Below, in pieces: positions 16,996-25,775 of a stretch of DNA of 64,000 nucleotides. Made by a program: the position numbers and the translations under genes. Source of the DNA: Sporosarcina sp. FSL W8-0480 (GTDB taxonomy: Bacteria; Bacillota; Bacilli; Bacillales_A; Planococcaceae). The notes beneath the pieces were generated by a model that did no database searches, had not been told where the DNA came from, and saw nothing but the letters and a program-made list of their open reading frames with translations. Position 1 is the first letter of the stretch. Each line of letters begins with the position of its first letter. The stretch is taken from positions 1,152,001 through 1,216,000 of the forward strand of contig NZ_CP150166.1 of assembly GCF_037963765.1 (NCBI RefSeq), in the 5' to 3' direction.

Positions 16996-17205
16996 AGTGG
17001 ATTGGAGTGGAAGGCAGCGAAGTGCAAAGATGTGCTCTCAACGCTTCGCTTTTGTTCGCAAAAGCCGTTCTTTGTGACGGCTTTTCCTGCGGGAACAGCG
17101 CGAGCTGAAAGCCCCGCAGGAACGCAGTGACGAGGAGATTGAAGCGGTGCCCGCGGAAAGCGTCTGCCTGGAACGGAAATCCACGGCTTCCAAGATGAAA
17201 AAAGC
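16996..17205 (+). repeat. dispersed mosaic repeat, copy A
   Basis: A GC-richer block unlike its surroundings. The core 17086-17180 (CTGCGGGAACAGCGCGAGCT, CCCCGCAGGAACGCAGTGA, CGAGGAGATTGAAG, CCCGCGGAAAGCGTCTGCCT, GGAACGGAAA) matches 55796-55889 almost base for base. Ahead of the core, copy A has extra hairpin sequence (GAAGTGCAAAGATG, then CAAAAGCCGTTCTTTGTGAC). The family resembles the palindromic repeats scattered through Bacillaceae and Planococcaceae genomes. No coding function. Confidence 0.8.
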
Positions 17206-17310
17206 GAGAATGGAAAATGACAAGTCGTTTCCATTCCCGCGATAATCTTTTGAGGACTTTTTCAGTGCCCTCAGAAAAACATGCTAATTTTCTCCACCTG
17301 TTTTATTTGG

Positions 17311-18675
17311 TCATTTATTCGGTGATACAAGCGCATATCTTTCCCATCGTCTACTTTTCCAGCGGAAGTACATAATGGTAGCGCGTACCCATTCATCTGC
17401 CGCAATGGCTAACCATACACCAACAAGTCCAAGATCCAATTGGAAAACTAATAAATAACCTAATGGCAAACTCATGGCGACCATCGAAAAAGCGCCGATG
17501 ATAACGGGGTATTTCGCATCCCCGGCCGCACGCAATGAATTGATAATGACAATATTCATCGTCCGTCCAGTTTCAAGGACAATGCTAAGCAATAAGACGG
17601 CGGCCCCTATTTCAATAACATCCGGATTATCTGTAAATAGTTTTAATAACGGATAGCGGAAGATCATGACGAGTGCGACCATACATAATGTGAACAACAA
17701 TGCCCACTTCACACTCGTCCAGACGCTTTTGTATGCATCATCCTTTTTATCACCGCCCACCATACGTCCGACAATAATGGCAGTACCCATTCCGATTGCA
17801 ATTGCAAATAAATACGTAAACATGGAGATATTCACGGCATACTGCCTTGCTGCCAACGATTCCGCCCCTAAATAAGTGACGTAATACAAAAAGACAATTT
17901 GACAGCCTTGATACATAATTTGTTCGAACGCGGACGGGATGCCAATCTGCAATATTTTCCCGATATATTCTTTAGAAAGCGTAATGTAATAGCGGAATTC
18001 CACGCGGTACTCCATCACCCGATAAAGCAACCAGAAAAACACAATCATCGCAAGTAAACGGCTAACGACCGAAGATATTGCAGCCCCTTGAACACCTAAT
18101 TCAGGAAAACCGAACTTCCCGAAAATGAGCAAATAATTCCCAACTACGTGAAAAATATTCATCCCCAACGAAACAAACATCGTCTGCTTCGTAAAGCCAT
18201 GCACCCGTATGATTGCTGCCAATGAATTGATAATGGCTTGCAGGAAAATAGCCCCTCCTACAATGACCAAATATTTAGTGGCGTAGTCAAGTACATCTCC
18301 TTGTAAATTCATTGCAATCATAATATGTCTCGAAAATAGAACGAATAATACACTCATAATCATTCCAACGATCAGGTTCAACGTAACCGCCAGAGCTGAA
18401 ATTTTGGATGCCTCTAAGTATCTCTTCGACCCAAGATATTGTGAGACGACAATCGCGGCTCCATTCCCGACCACTTCAAGCACGAGAATGGCAATATGAA
18501 TATACTGATTCGCAGCCCCCACGCCAGACACTGCATTATCTGACAACGCACTCAACATAAACGTATCCGCAATGCCCATTAACATAAAAAGAAAAACTTC
18601 TAAAAAGATCGGCCACGTTAAATGAAATAAATTCAGCTGTTTGCCCATATCTTTTTTTCCTGTAATTGCTGCCAT
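17311..18675 (-). CDS. MATE-family multidrug efflux transporter
   Basis: A 454-residue polytopic protein with about 12 membrane segments in two homologous halves. The opening FHLTWPIFLEVFLFMLMGIADTFMLSALSD and the inter-half QYAVNISMFTYLFAIAIG are typical of DinF/NorM-like MATE exporters, which expel cationic drugs or metabolites using a Na+ or proton gradient. The start at 18675 (MAAITGKK) follows GGAAGGAG closely; a start at 18690 would precede it without a binding site. It stands alone between a dispersed repeat and the lipM riboswitch region. Confidence 0.9.
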   Translation of the reverse strand: MAAITGKKDMGKQLNLFHLTWPIFLEVFLFMLMGIADTFMLSALSDNAVSGVGAANQYIHIAILVLEVVGNGAAIVVSQYLGSKRYLEASKISALAVTLNLIVGMIMSVLFVLFSRHIMIAMNLQGDVLDYATKYLVIVGGAIFLQAIINSLAAIIRVHGFTKQTMFVSLGMNIFHVVGNYLLIFGKFGFPELGVQGAAISSVVSRLLAMIVFFWLLYRVMEYRVEFRYYITLSKEYIGKILQIGIPSAFEQIMYQGCQIVFLYYVTYLGAESLAARQYAVNISMFTYLFAIAIGMGTAIIVGRMVGGDKKDDAYKSVWTSVKWALLFTLCMVALVMIFRYPLLKLFTDNPDVIEIGAAVLLLSIVLETGRTMNIVIINSLRAAGDAKYPVIIGAFSMVAMSLPLGYLLVFQLDLGLVGVWLAIAADEWVRATIMYFRWKSRRWERYALVSPNK

Positions 18676-18982
18676 AATAACTCCTTCCAATCCCGTTCCG
18701 TTTTCAAATAAAATTATCTTATCATAGAAATCGGGAATGAACTATCTATAATTCACATGAGTTATTGTGAAGGATGGTGCCTGGACTTAAGGAGGGCGCG
18801 ACGATCATCGACTTACAGGACCCGATTACAGATGCTAAATGTGAAGGACCAATACGAGGGCAGCTCGTAGTGATTGGAATGCTGCAGTTGGTATTTTATT
18901 AACTGGTTCCTATATCATCTTGACAACCATTTTAGTAATGTTAAGATAATATCGAAGTGATATTGGAAAACTTAATACTTTT
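18676..18982. other. spacer with a decayed coding fragment
   Basis: No intact gene. An AAGGAGGG-like motif lies near 18790 and two short open stretches follow, one reading GATIIDLQDPITDAKCEG and another (18865-18949) ending in LLTGSYIILTTILVMLR. They look like a broken membrane-protein C-terminus. Family not recognised. The promoter for the downstream riboswitch should lie in the last 80 bases. Confidence 0.35.
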
Positions 18983-19076
18983 TACCATTAGGGGTGCCAT
19001 TTGAATGGCTGAGATTAAAGTGTGACTTTGGGACCCTTAGAACCTGATCTGGTTAAATCAGCGTAGGGAAGTGGTA
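18983..19076 (+). promoter_or_regulatory. TPP riboswitch ahead of lipM-lipA
   Basis: All conserved THI-element parts are present in order: GGGGTGCC, GGCTGAGA, GGACCCTTAGAACCTGATCT, then GGTTAAATCAGCGTAGGGAAG. The closing stem P1 is TACCAT / GTGGTA (18983-18988 and 19071-19076). The aptamer is followed by an intrinsic terminator at 19115-19152 and then directly by lipM. Thiamine pyrophosphate binding should therefore lower lipM-lipA transcription. This gene context is unusual for a TPP riboswitch. Confidence 0.93.
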
Positions 19077-19114
19077 CATCGGGAATTTTTCTGTTTACTT
19101 TAATTTTCGAATAT

Positions 19115-19152
19115 AACCACTTTCTTTATGCAAAAAGAAAGTGGTTTTTTAG
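19115..19152 (+). terminator. riboswitch-controlled terminator before lipM
   Basis: AACCACTTTCTT (19115-19126) pairs with AAGAAAGTGGTT (19134-19145), followed by a T run. It lies 38 bases after the aptamer and ends 14 bases before the lipM ribosome binding site. An ATG in its loop (19128) is not a real start. Confidence 0.9.
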
Positions 19153-19178
19153 TGCGCGTTTTATGGAGGGGAAACGAA

Positions 19179-20006
19179 TTGAGTGAAACATGGGGTATTT
19201 TGGATAGCGGGTTTAATGATGCAGCCATCAATATGGCGCTCGATGAAATGCTACTTCACTGGCATAGCCAAGGGAAAATCCCGCCAACTATACGCTTCTA
19301 TGGTTGGTCATCTCCGAGCCTTACGGTTGGACGCTTTCAACCAGTCGACGGGGTGATTGACTTCAATGCGTTGGAGCATCATCGCTGTCAATTTGTGCGA
19401 CGTATGACGGGAGGTAGTGCGGTCCTACATGACGATGAATTGACTTACAGTATTGTCGTATCAGAAGATCATCCGAAAATTCCCGAGTCCATCGTGGAAG
19501 CCTATTATGTCCTATCTCACGGGCTTCTTGAGGGATACAAACAACTTGGAATTCAAGCGGATTATGCGATTCCGCATGAAAAACAGAGTAAAAAGAATCA
19601 GACTGCGGTTTGTTTCGAAAAAACTGCCTACTATGAAATGATTGTAGATGGTAAGAAAATTTCAGGAAATGCACAAACAAGAAAAAAAGGCGTTTTACTG
19701 CAACACGGATCTATCCCGATGAGCATTGATGAGGATATGCTCTTTGATGTATTCATTTATTCATCAAAAGAAAAAAGGCAACAGAAGCAAAATGCATTTA
19801 AGGAAAAAGTTATCACGATCAACCAGATTACAAATAGAAAACATTCTTATGAAGAGTTGAAACAAGCATTCATATCAGGTTTTCAATCCGGGCTCGGCAT
19901 TACGCTGAAACCTTTTAAACTTACTGAAGAACAGTGGGAAGAAGTCAGGCAACTTGCAAGCAGCAAGTATGAACAAGGAATACATTCTGTACAATCCATA
20001 GACTGA
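19179..20006 (+). CDS. lipM: octanoyltransferase LipM
   Basis: A 275-residue enzyme of the lipoate-protein ligase A fold that moves the octanoyl group from acyl carrier protein to GcvH, the first step of lipoate assembly in Bacillus. Recognisable stretches are MALDEMLLHWHSQGKIPPTI, RFYGWSSPSLTVG, FVRRMTGGSAVLHDDELTYS and the catalytic Cys145 in TAVCFEK. I place the start at TTG 19179 behind GGAGGGG; a longer frame begins inside the riboswitch terminator. LipA follows after 15 bases. The operon is controlled by the TPP riboswitch at 18983. Confidence 0.93.
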   Translation: MSETWGILDSGFNDAAINMALDEMLLHWHSQGKIPPTIRFYGWSSPSLTVGRFQPVDGVIDFNALEHHRCQFVRRMTGGSAVLHDDELTYSIVVSEDHPKIPESIVEAYYVLSHGLLEGYKQLGIQADYAIPHEKQSKKNQTAVCFEKTAYYEMIVDGKKISGNAQTRKKGVLLQHGSIPMSIDEDMLFDVFIYSSKEKRQQKQNAFKEKVITINQITNRKHSYEELKQAFISGFQSGLGITLKPFKLTEEQWEEVRQLASSKYEQGIHSVQSID

Positions 20007-20021
20007 AGGGGTAGATGATCC

Positions 20022-20972
20022 GTGACAAAACAGCAGGAATACATACGTAAGCCTGAATGGCTGAAAACGAAGATTAATACAAACGAATCCTATCAAAGCA
20101 TTAAAAAAATGATGCGGGAAAATCGACTGAATACAGTTTGCGAAGAGGCAAGATGCCCGAACATCCATGAATGCTGGAGTGAACGTAAAACGGCAACTTT
20201 CATGATTTTAGGGGATACATGCACAAGGGCTTGTCGTTTTTGCGCGGTTAAAACTGGGCTTCCGAACGAATTAGACTGGAATGAGCCGGAGCGTGTTGCT
20301 GATTCCGTAGCAATCATGGGATTAAAACATGTCGTGGTTACGGCTGTCGCAAGGGATGATCTCAATGATGGCGGTGCCGCTGTATTTGCAGAAACTGTTA
20401 GGGCGATACGCAGAAAAAATCCAGGGTGTACGATAGAAATCTTGCCTTCAGATATGAAGGGTGATTATGAAAGCCTTTTCGCATTGATGGATAGCAAACC
20501 GGATATATTCAACCATAATATCGAAACCGTCAGCCGTTTGACGAAGCGGGTTCGTGCTCGGGCAACCTATGACAGATCATTGCAGTTATTGAAACGCGTT
20601 AAGGAGATTGCACCTGACACTCCTACTAAGTCAAGCATTATGGTCGGTTTAGGGGAAACAAAAGAAGAAATCATTCAGGCAATGGATGATCTATTGGCGC
20701 ATAATGTCGATATCATGACGATTGGCCAATATTTGCAACCAACTAAAAAACATTTGTCGGTCGAACGGTATTATCATCCCGATGAATTTGCTGAACTGAA
20801 AAAGATAGCTCTTGAAAAAGGATTCAGCCATTGTGAAGCGGGTCCACTCGTTCGCTCATCCTATCATGCAGATGAACAAGTGAGTGCAACTGCAGCCCAA
20901 CGAAGGATTAAATATATGCAAGGGTATGAAAAGCAGGAAGATAAGCAAATCGATATAACATTTTTCGAATGA
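20022..20972 (+). CDS. lipA: lipoyl synthase LipA
   Basis: A 316-residue radical-SAM enzyme that inserts two sulfur atoms into protein-bound octanoate. The auxiliary cluster cysteines are Cys40, Cys45 and Cys51 ([15 protein letters not shown]). The radical-SAM cysteines are Cys67, Cys71 and Cys74 (CTRACRFC). The C-terminal RSSYHA supplies the serine ligand of the auxiliary cluster. The GTG start has GAAGGGG 10 bases upstream. It is cotranscribed with lipM, and together they provide lipoate for the pyruvate, 2-oxoglutarate and branched-chain dehydrogenases and the glycine cleavage system. Confidence 0.97.
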   Translation: MTKQQEYIRKPEWLKTKINTNESYQSIKKMMRENRLNTVCEEARCPNIHECWSERKTATFMILGDTCTRACRFCAVKTGLPNELDWNEPERVADSVAIMGLKHVVVTAVARDDLNDGGAAVFAETVRAIRRKNPGCTIEILPSDMKGDYESLFALMDSKPDIFNHNIETVSRLTKRVRARATYDRSLQLLKRVKEIAPDTPTKSSIMVGLGETKEEIIQAMDDLLAHNVDIMTIGQYLQPTKKHLSVERYYHPDEFAELKKIALEKGFSHCEAGPLVRSSYHADEQVSATAAQRRIKYMQGYEKQEDKQIDITFFE

Positions 20973-20981
20973 TAATTTGCA

Positions 20982-21016
20982 GGCACGGAAAAGGTAATTT
21001 AATCCGTGCCTTTTTA
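20982..21016 (+). terminator. terminator of the lipM-lipA operon
   Basis: GGCACGGA (20982-20989) pairs with TCCGTGCC (21003-21010), followed by TTTTTATT. It begins 9 bases after the lipA stop. Confidence 0.88.
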
Positions 21017-21092
21017 TTATTGATGAAATTCCCCACTCTTGTTTAGCAACCCTTTTTACAGGGGAAATTGACGATGATAAGGAGGGCTGAAA

Positions 21093-22286
21093 TTGCTATT
21101 AGATGAATTAATGAAAAGGCTTGATGAAAAAAAAGACCGCATTATTGAGATTCGACGTTATCTGCATCAATACCCTGAACTCTCTTTTGAGGAAGAAGAG
21201 ACGGCCAAGTACATAAGTGATTTTTATACGGATGTCCAAGTGGATTCAATTGAGACGAATTTCGGTGGACAGCGTGGAATCGTTGTAACGATAAAAGGTT
21301 CGAAACCTGGAAAAACAATTGCCATCCGTGCTGATTTCGATGCTTTACCTATTAAGGAAGAAACGGGTCTACCTTTTGCGTCGAAAAATGAAGGGGCCAT
21401 GCATGCTTGCGGTCATGATGGCCATACCGCATATATGTTAGTATTGGCGGAAACACTAGCTGAATTTAAAGATCGGCTTACTGGAATCATTAAAGTGATT
21501 CACCAACCTGCGGAAGAAAAGCCACCGGGTGGGGCACTTGCGATGATTGAAGCAGGCGTTCTTAAAGGTGTAGATGCGATTTTAGGGATTCATGTCATGA
21601 GTACGATGAAAACAGGTACTATTCATTATCGCAGTGGGAATACCCAGACGGGAAGATCCTATTTTAAATTAGTCATTCAGGGGAAAGGTGGGCATGGTTC
21701 ATCCCCACATCTTGCGAATGATGCGATTGTGGCGGCAAGTTCCTTCGTTATGAATATGCAAACGATTGTAAGTCGTAGGATTAATCCGTTTGACACAGCT
21801 TCAATAACGATTGGCAATTTTGATGGCAAAGGTACATTTAATGTCATTAAAGATTCAGTTACATTGGAGGGTGATGTACGGACGATGTCTCCAGAAACTC
21901 GGGAAATTGTAGCAAATGGGTTACGCAATTTTTCAGATGGATTGGAAACATCATTCCGGGTGAAAACCAAATTTGAGTACACAAATGATTATCCAGTTCT
22001 CTATAATGATCCGGATGTGACTGAGCAAGTGCGGCAAGCTCTTTTCCATGCCTCCATACCGGAAGTGAAGGCTATAGAGGAAACGCCACCGCAGCCGCCT
22101 TCGGAAGACTTTGCATATTATCTTGAAAAAGTACCTGGATGTTTCTTCTATGTCGGTGCTATGCCGGAATCCGGCGAAGTTTATCCACATCATCACCCTA
22201 AATTTAATATTAATGAAAAAAGCCTAATCATTTCTGCCAAAGCGATGGCAGCTGTAGTAGTGTCCTTCTGTGGTGGTGATAATTAA
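21093..22286 (+). CDS. M20-family amidohydrolase (N-acyl-amino-acid hydrolase type)
   Basis: A 397-residue zinc-type amidohydrolase like hippurate hydrolase and Bacillus YxeP/AmhX. The metal-binding stretch HACGHDGHTA gives His104, Cys106 and His108, and the catalytic glutamates are in HQPAEEKPPGG. HVMSTMKTG and the C-terminal HHHPKFNINE supply further ligands. The inserted dimerisation domain covers about residues 180-290. The TTG start is set by AAGGAGGG 6 bases upstream. The enzyme probably cleaves N-acyl or N-acetyl amino acids in the cytoplasm; the exact substrate is unknown. Confidence 0.87.
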   Translation: MLLDELMKRLDEKKDRIIEIRRYLHQYPELSFEEEETAKYISDFYTDVQVDSIETNFGGQRGIVVTIKGSKPGKTIAIRADFDALPIKEETGLPFASKNEGAMHACGHDGHTAYMLVLAETLAEFKDRLTGIIKVIHQPAEEKPPGGALAMIEAGVLKGVDAILGIHVMSTMKTGTIHYRSGNTQTGRSYFKLVIQGKGGHGSSPHLANDAIVAASSFVMNMQTIVSRRINPFDTASITIGNFDGKGTFNVIKDSVTLEGDVRTMSPETREIVANGLRNFSDGLETSFRVKTKFEYTNDYPVLYNDPDVTEQVRQALFHASIPEVKAIEETPPQPPSEDFAYYLEKVPGCFFYVGAMPESGEVYPHHHPKFNINEKSLIISAKAMAAVVVSFCGGDN

Positions 22287-22289
22287 GTT

Positions 22290-22330
22290 CAAAAAAGGCT
22301 GCATGATTGCAACTCACATGCAATCATGCA
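22290..22330 (-). terminator. terminator of the 141-residue hypothetical gene
   Basis: TGCATGATTGCA and TGCAATCATGCA form a perfect 12-bp stem with a 7-base loop. On the minus strand it is followed by GCCTTTTTT, so it ends the gene at 22350-22775. On the plus strand no T run follows directly. Confidence 0.75.
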
Positions 22331-22349
22331 CCCTAAAGTTTACTGCCTA

Positions 22350-22775
22350 TTAATTAAGGCTAAGTTCTTCGGCAGTAAAATCAACTGATCTAATCGATTC
22401 AGTTTGTACTGGAACAGTCGAACGAAGAATACGTCCGAATAGGTTATAAGTAAACGTTCCTGCGCCAGGTGTGTCAAAAGCTGTAAAAGTAGTAGTCAGC
22501 TCATCGAAATCTGTATCTTCGACGACTCTGATTGACGCATTATCCGAGGTACGAATGATATAATACGTCATTGTATTACCCCGAAGAGGTGTTGAGTTTA
22601 CTGTTGATGACTGAATTTCCGACCAAATTGAAGCCATTAATCTTACAACATCATCAGCATCATCTACAGTAATCGTCACCGTAGAAATAAGCTGTTCCGT
22701 GCTGTCTGGAGATAAGACAGGAAGAGGACTAGCATTAACCCCAATCGCAATTCCACAACATCCCATTAAACCCAT
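22350..22775 (-). CDS. conserved-looking hypothetical protein, beta-rich
   Basis: A 141-residue protein with a strong AAAGGAGGGAAATCAT binding site and its own terminator. The N-terminus MGLMGCCGIAIG carries adjacent cysteines and is glycine-rich. The rest alternates hydrophobic and Thr/Val/Asp residues (TVTITVDDADDVVRL), suggesting an all-beta fold. There is no signal peptide or membrane segment. The composition resembles spore-surface or exosporium-type small proteins of Bacillales, but this is only a guess. I do not recognise the family. Confidence 0.7.
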   Translation of the reverse strand: MGLMGCCGIAIGVNASPLPVLSPDSTEQLISTVTITVDDADDVVRLMASIWSEIQSSTVNSTPLRGNTMTYYIIRTSDNASIRVVEDTDFDELTTTFTAFDTPGAGTFTYNLFGRILRSTVPVQTESIRSVDFTAEELSLN

Positions 22776-22882
22776 ATGATTTCCCTCCTTTCGATTTGGA
22801 CTACCCTATAAATATGTTTAAAAGGAAAGGTGGCTTGGACAAGTGTAATGAGTTAAATGGTGCTCGAGATAATTTGCTTACT

Positions 22883-22908
22883 AAAAAAACCCCCGATTAA
22901 CGAGGGTT
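22883..22908 (-). terminator. terminator of the S9 peptidase gene
   Basis: On the minus strand AACCCTCG pairs with CGGGGGTT (one T-G pair) around TTAAT, followed by seven T bases. It overlaps the peptidase stop codon. Confidence 0.8.
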
Positions 22909-24969
22909 CGATACTCCTTCTTCAGCTTGTACACCAAGACGATCAAGTACAAATGCATAGCATTCAGCAGCTTCCTTTAAATGATTGAAGCGTCCGGACT
23001 TACCAAAATGGCCGGCACCCATATTCGTTTTCATCACAATGACATTATCATCAGTCTTTAACAATCTTAGCCTCGCAACCCACTTCGCTGGTTCAAAATA
23101 ACCGACGCGTGGATCGTTAATACCGGTCGTGATATACAAATGCGGGTAATCTTTTGCTTCAACATTGTCGTACGGGCTATACGACTTCATGTAAAAATAG
23201 TCTTCCGGTTTACGTGGGTCGCCCCATTCATCCCATTCAAGTGTTGTAAGAGGAATTGTAGTATCTAACATCGTCGTCACAACATCGACGAAAGGAACTG
23301 CTGGAATGATCACCTTAAACAAATCGCCTGCCATATTAGCAACCGCACCGACTAACAAGCCTCCAGCACTGCCTCCGCGGGCCGCCATCTTTTCAGAAGT
23401 TGTATAGTTTTTATCGATAAGATGTTTCGCCGCCGCGATAAAGTCAGTGAATGTGTTACGTTTCTTTTGCATTTTGCCATCCTCATACCAACCACGTCCC
23501 ATTTCTGATCCACCACGAACTTGTGCAGTGATAAACACTACACCCTTTTCAAGAATCGGAAGTCGATATGGGTCAAAGCGTGGATCACTATTTGAACCAT
23601 ACGAACCATACCCATAAAGAATCAACGGAGCAGGTCCATTATCAAGAGCACCTTCCAAGTAAACAGCCGTCAACGGAACTTTCACGCCATCTTCCGCTGT
23701 GGCCCAAAGTTGTTCTTGGCGGAAACGAGAGCGGTCATAGTGACCGCTAACAGGTGCAACCTGCAAGCACTTCCTCTCTCCAGTTTTAAGATTCAATCCG
23801 TAAGTCGTTTTAGGTGTAAGCAACGATTCGTATTGAATTAAAACTTCATCCGCCTCATAACTTTGATTGGATAATACTGCTACAGTGTATAGCGGCTCAT
23901 CCCAATCGATTTGATCCAATTTACCATCCTGTAAATTCCAAATTTGAGTGAGTCCATTCTCTCTTCCTGCGATAAGAAGCGAATTATTGAATGGATACAT
24001 GGCTTGAAGATAGCGTGCCTCGCTATGTTCGACAACAGTCGTTCGAGACCCGCAATCATCAAGAGGGCAACGGAGCAATTTGAAATTCAGTGCATTTTCA
24101 TTTGTCAGGACTAACAATTCATTGCCCCAATGCTCGACATCATATAGAATGCCGGGACGTCGTGCATCAAAAAGCTGCAACGGGGATAGTGGTGAATCCA
24201 TATCGATCATGCGAGTCTCATTCGATGTTTTCGAATGTGAATGAACAAATATGAACTTTTGACTTTGCGACTTGCTGATGAATAGCGTGAAAGTCGTATC
24301 GACTTCTTCGTAGACCAACTCATCCTGATCTACTTCAGTTCCTAAACGATGACGCCACAATCTATAAGGACGTTGGTGCTCATCGACCGTCGTGTAAAAA
24401 ATATACTCACCGGACCTGCTCCACTCCATGCTGCCGAATAAATAGACATTAGGAATCCGGTCGGGTAGCAGTTCGCCTGTCTTCATATTCTTAATATGGA
24501 TGGTGCATCGGTCTGTGCCATCACGATTCTCCAAATACGCAAGAAGGTTATGATCCGTGCTCATTCTTTGTGCCGTGACACTTAAATACCCATCTTCAAC
24601 TGCTAATTCGTTCAGATCGAGTACAATTTCCTCCTGTACATTTTCAAGTAGATCGCGGCTTGCCGCCTGCTTACGTGCATAGATTGGATATTGTTTGCTT
24701 TTATCCAAACGTGAATAATAGAAAAATTGTCCATGCTGCACAGGAACATTTACTTCTGAATCAGGAACACGGTCAATCATGCTCTGATAGATTCGATTTG
24801 TTTCATCCTCAAGTGGTAGCATGATTTCTTCAAAATACTTGTTTTCTTCCTCTAAATACTGGATGACTTCAGGATTTTCTTTCTCATTCAGCCAATAATA
24901 ATCATCTTCCCGTACATCGCCATGCAATTCATGAGGATGGGGAATGCGCTTTGCTATAGGTGGTTTCAA
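22897..24969 (-). CDS. S9A prolyl oligopeptidase family, oligopeptidase B-like
   Basis: A 690-residue serine peptidase: an N-terminal beta-propeller (about residues 70-400) that restricts entry to small peptides, and a C-terminal alpha/beta hydrolase domain. Ser534 lies in GGSAGG, the Asp is probably in TTGINDPRV and the His in GAGHFGKSGR. This matches the length and motif spacing of oligopeptidase B, which cuts after Arg/Lys. I start it at TTG 24969 (LKPPIAKRIPHPHE) because AAAGGAG lies 10 bases upstream; the longer frame to 25089 has no binding site and an implausible N-terminus. Confidence 0.88.
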   Translation of the reverse strand: MKPPIAKRIPHPHELHGDVREDDYYWLNEKENPEVIQYLEEENKYFEEIMLPLEDETNRIYQSMIDRVPDSEVNVPVQHGQFFYYSRLDKSKQYPIYARKQAASRDLLENVQEEIVLDLNELAVEDGYLSVTAQRMSTDHNLLAYLENRDGTDRCTIHIKNMKTGELLPDRIPNVYLFGSMEWSRSGEYIFYTTVDEHQRPYRLWRHRLGTEVDQDELVYEEVDTTFTLFISKSQSQKFIFVHSHSKTSNETRMIDMDSPLSPLQLFDARRPGILYDVEHWGNELLVLTNENALNFKLLRCPLDDCGSRTTVVEHSEARYLQAMYPFNNSLLIAGRENGLTQIWNLQDGKLDQIDWDEPLYTVAVLSNQSYEADEVLIQYESLLTPKTTYGLNLKTGERKCLQVAPVSGHYDRSRFRQEQLWATAEDGVKVPLTAVYLEGALDNGPAPLILYGYGSYGSNSDPRFDPYRLPILEKGVVFITAQVRGGSEMGRGWYEDGKMQKKRNTFTDFIAAAKHLIDKNYTTSEKMAARGGSAGGLLVGAVANMAGDLFKVIIPAVPFVDVVTTMLDTTIPLTTLEWDEWGDPRKPEDYFYMKSYSPYDNVEAKDYPHLYITTGINDPRVGYFEPAKWVARLRLLKTDDNVIVMKTNMGAGHFGKSGRFNHLKEAAECYAFVLDRLGVQAEEGVSNPR

Positions 24970-25106
24970 GTTGAAGCAACTCCTTTCGATATACGTAATA
25001 ATTCGGTATAAGCTATCTGAAATCCTTCTTAATTCGACAATTTGGTGTACTATTTGCATTTTCTGTACTAAAATTACGATAACTGTCAAATAAGGAGCGA
25101 CATAGT

Positions 25107-25664
25107 ATGACGAACATTTTACCTGAAGACCAACGTGAAGAATTGCTTAATGTATTGGAAGCGCGTTTTGAAAAATTTATGGATCGACATAGGGGGATTG
25201 AGTGGGCGAAAGTAAAAGAAAAGCTTGAAGCGAATCCAGAGAAACTTTGGGCGCTTAGTGAAATGGAAAGGACCGAAGGGGAACCGGATGTTATAGAGTA
25301 TGATGAAAAGACGGATGAATATATTTTCTATGACTGCTCAACGGAAAGTCCAAAAGGCCGTAGAAGTATTTGTTATGACCATGAAGCTCTTGAAGCAAGA
25401 AAAAAGCATAAACCGGAAAATAGTGCGATGAATATGGCAGCCGAAATGGGGATTGAAATCTTAACAGAAGAACAATACTGGAAGTTGCAGAAAGTGGGGG
25501 ATTTCGATTTGAAAACATCCAGTTGGGTGAAGACCCCTGCAGATATTAGAAAGCTTGGAGGAGCCCTTTTCTGCGACAGGCGTTATGATACTGTGTTTAC
25601 ATACCATAACGGCGCAGATTCTTATTATGCGGCAAGGGGCTTCCGTGGATCATTAAGAATTTGA
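25107..25664 (+). CDS. DUF4256 family protein
   Basis: A 185-residue soluble protein resembling the DUF4256 family of Firmicutes. Characteristic stretches are LEARFEKFMDRHRGIEW, SPKGRRSICYDHEALEARKK and TEEQYWKLQ...SWVKTPADIRKLGGALFCDRRYDTVF-like order. The conserved C-terminal HNGADSYYAARGFRGSL is intact. Function is unknown. It starts 18 bases from the far end of the divergent long frame of the S9 gene, with AAGGAGCGA ahead of its ATG. It is monocistronic. Confidence 0.8.
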   Translation: MTNILPEDQREELLNVLEARFEKFMDRHRGIEWAKVKEKLEANPEKLWALSEMERTEGEPDVIEYDEKTDEYIFYDCSTESPKGRRSICYDHEALEARKKHKPENSAMNMAAEMGIEILTEEQYWKLQKVGDFDLKTSSWVKTPADIRKLGGALFCDRRYDTVFTYHNGADSYYAARGFRGSLRI

Positions 25665-25775
25665 TTCGATAGTAAATTTAAAATGCTTAGTATAACGTTC
25701 TTGTCCCTCTCTACTTATCTATTATATACTTTGTTGAAATGATTTTTAAGGGTAAAGGGTAAAGGAGAGGTAACG

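Noticed and set aside
16992-17234. Minus-strand frames in the GC-rich block
   Set aside because: They are translations of the dispersed repeat, whose other copies have different frames and interior.
19128-19178. N-terminal extension of LipM
   Set aside because: It begins in the loop of the riboswitch terminator and has no family similarity. TTG 19179 has a good ribosome site and matches LipM alignments.
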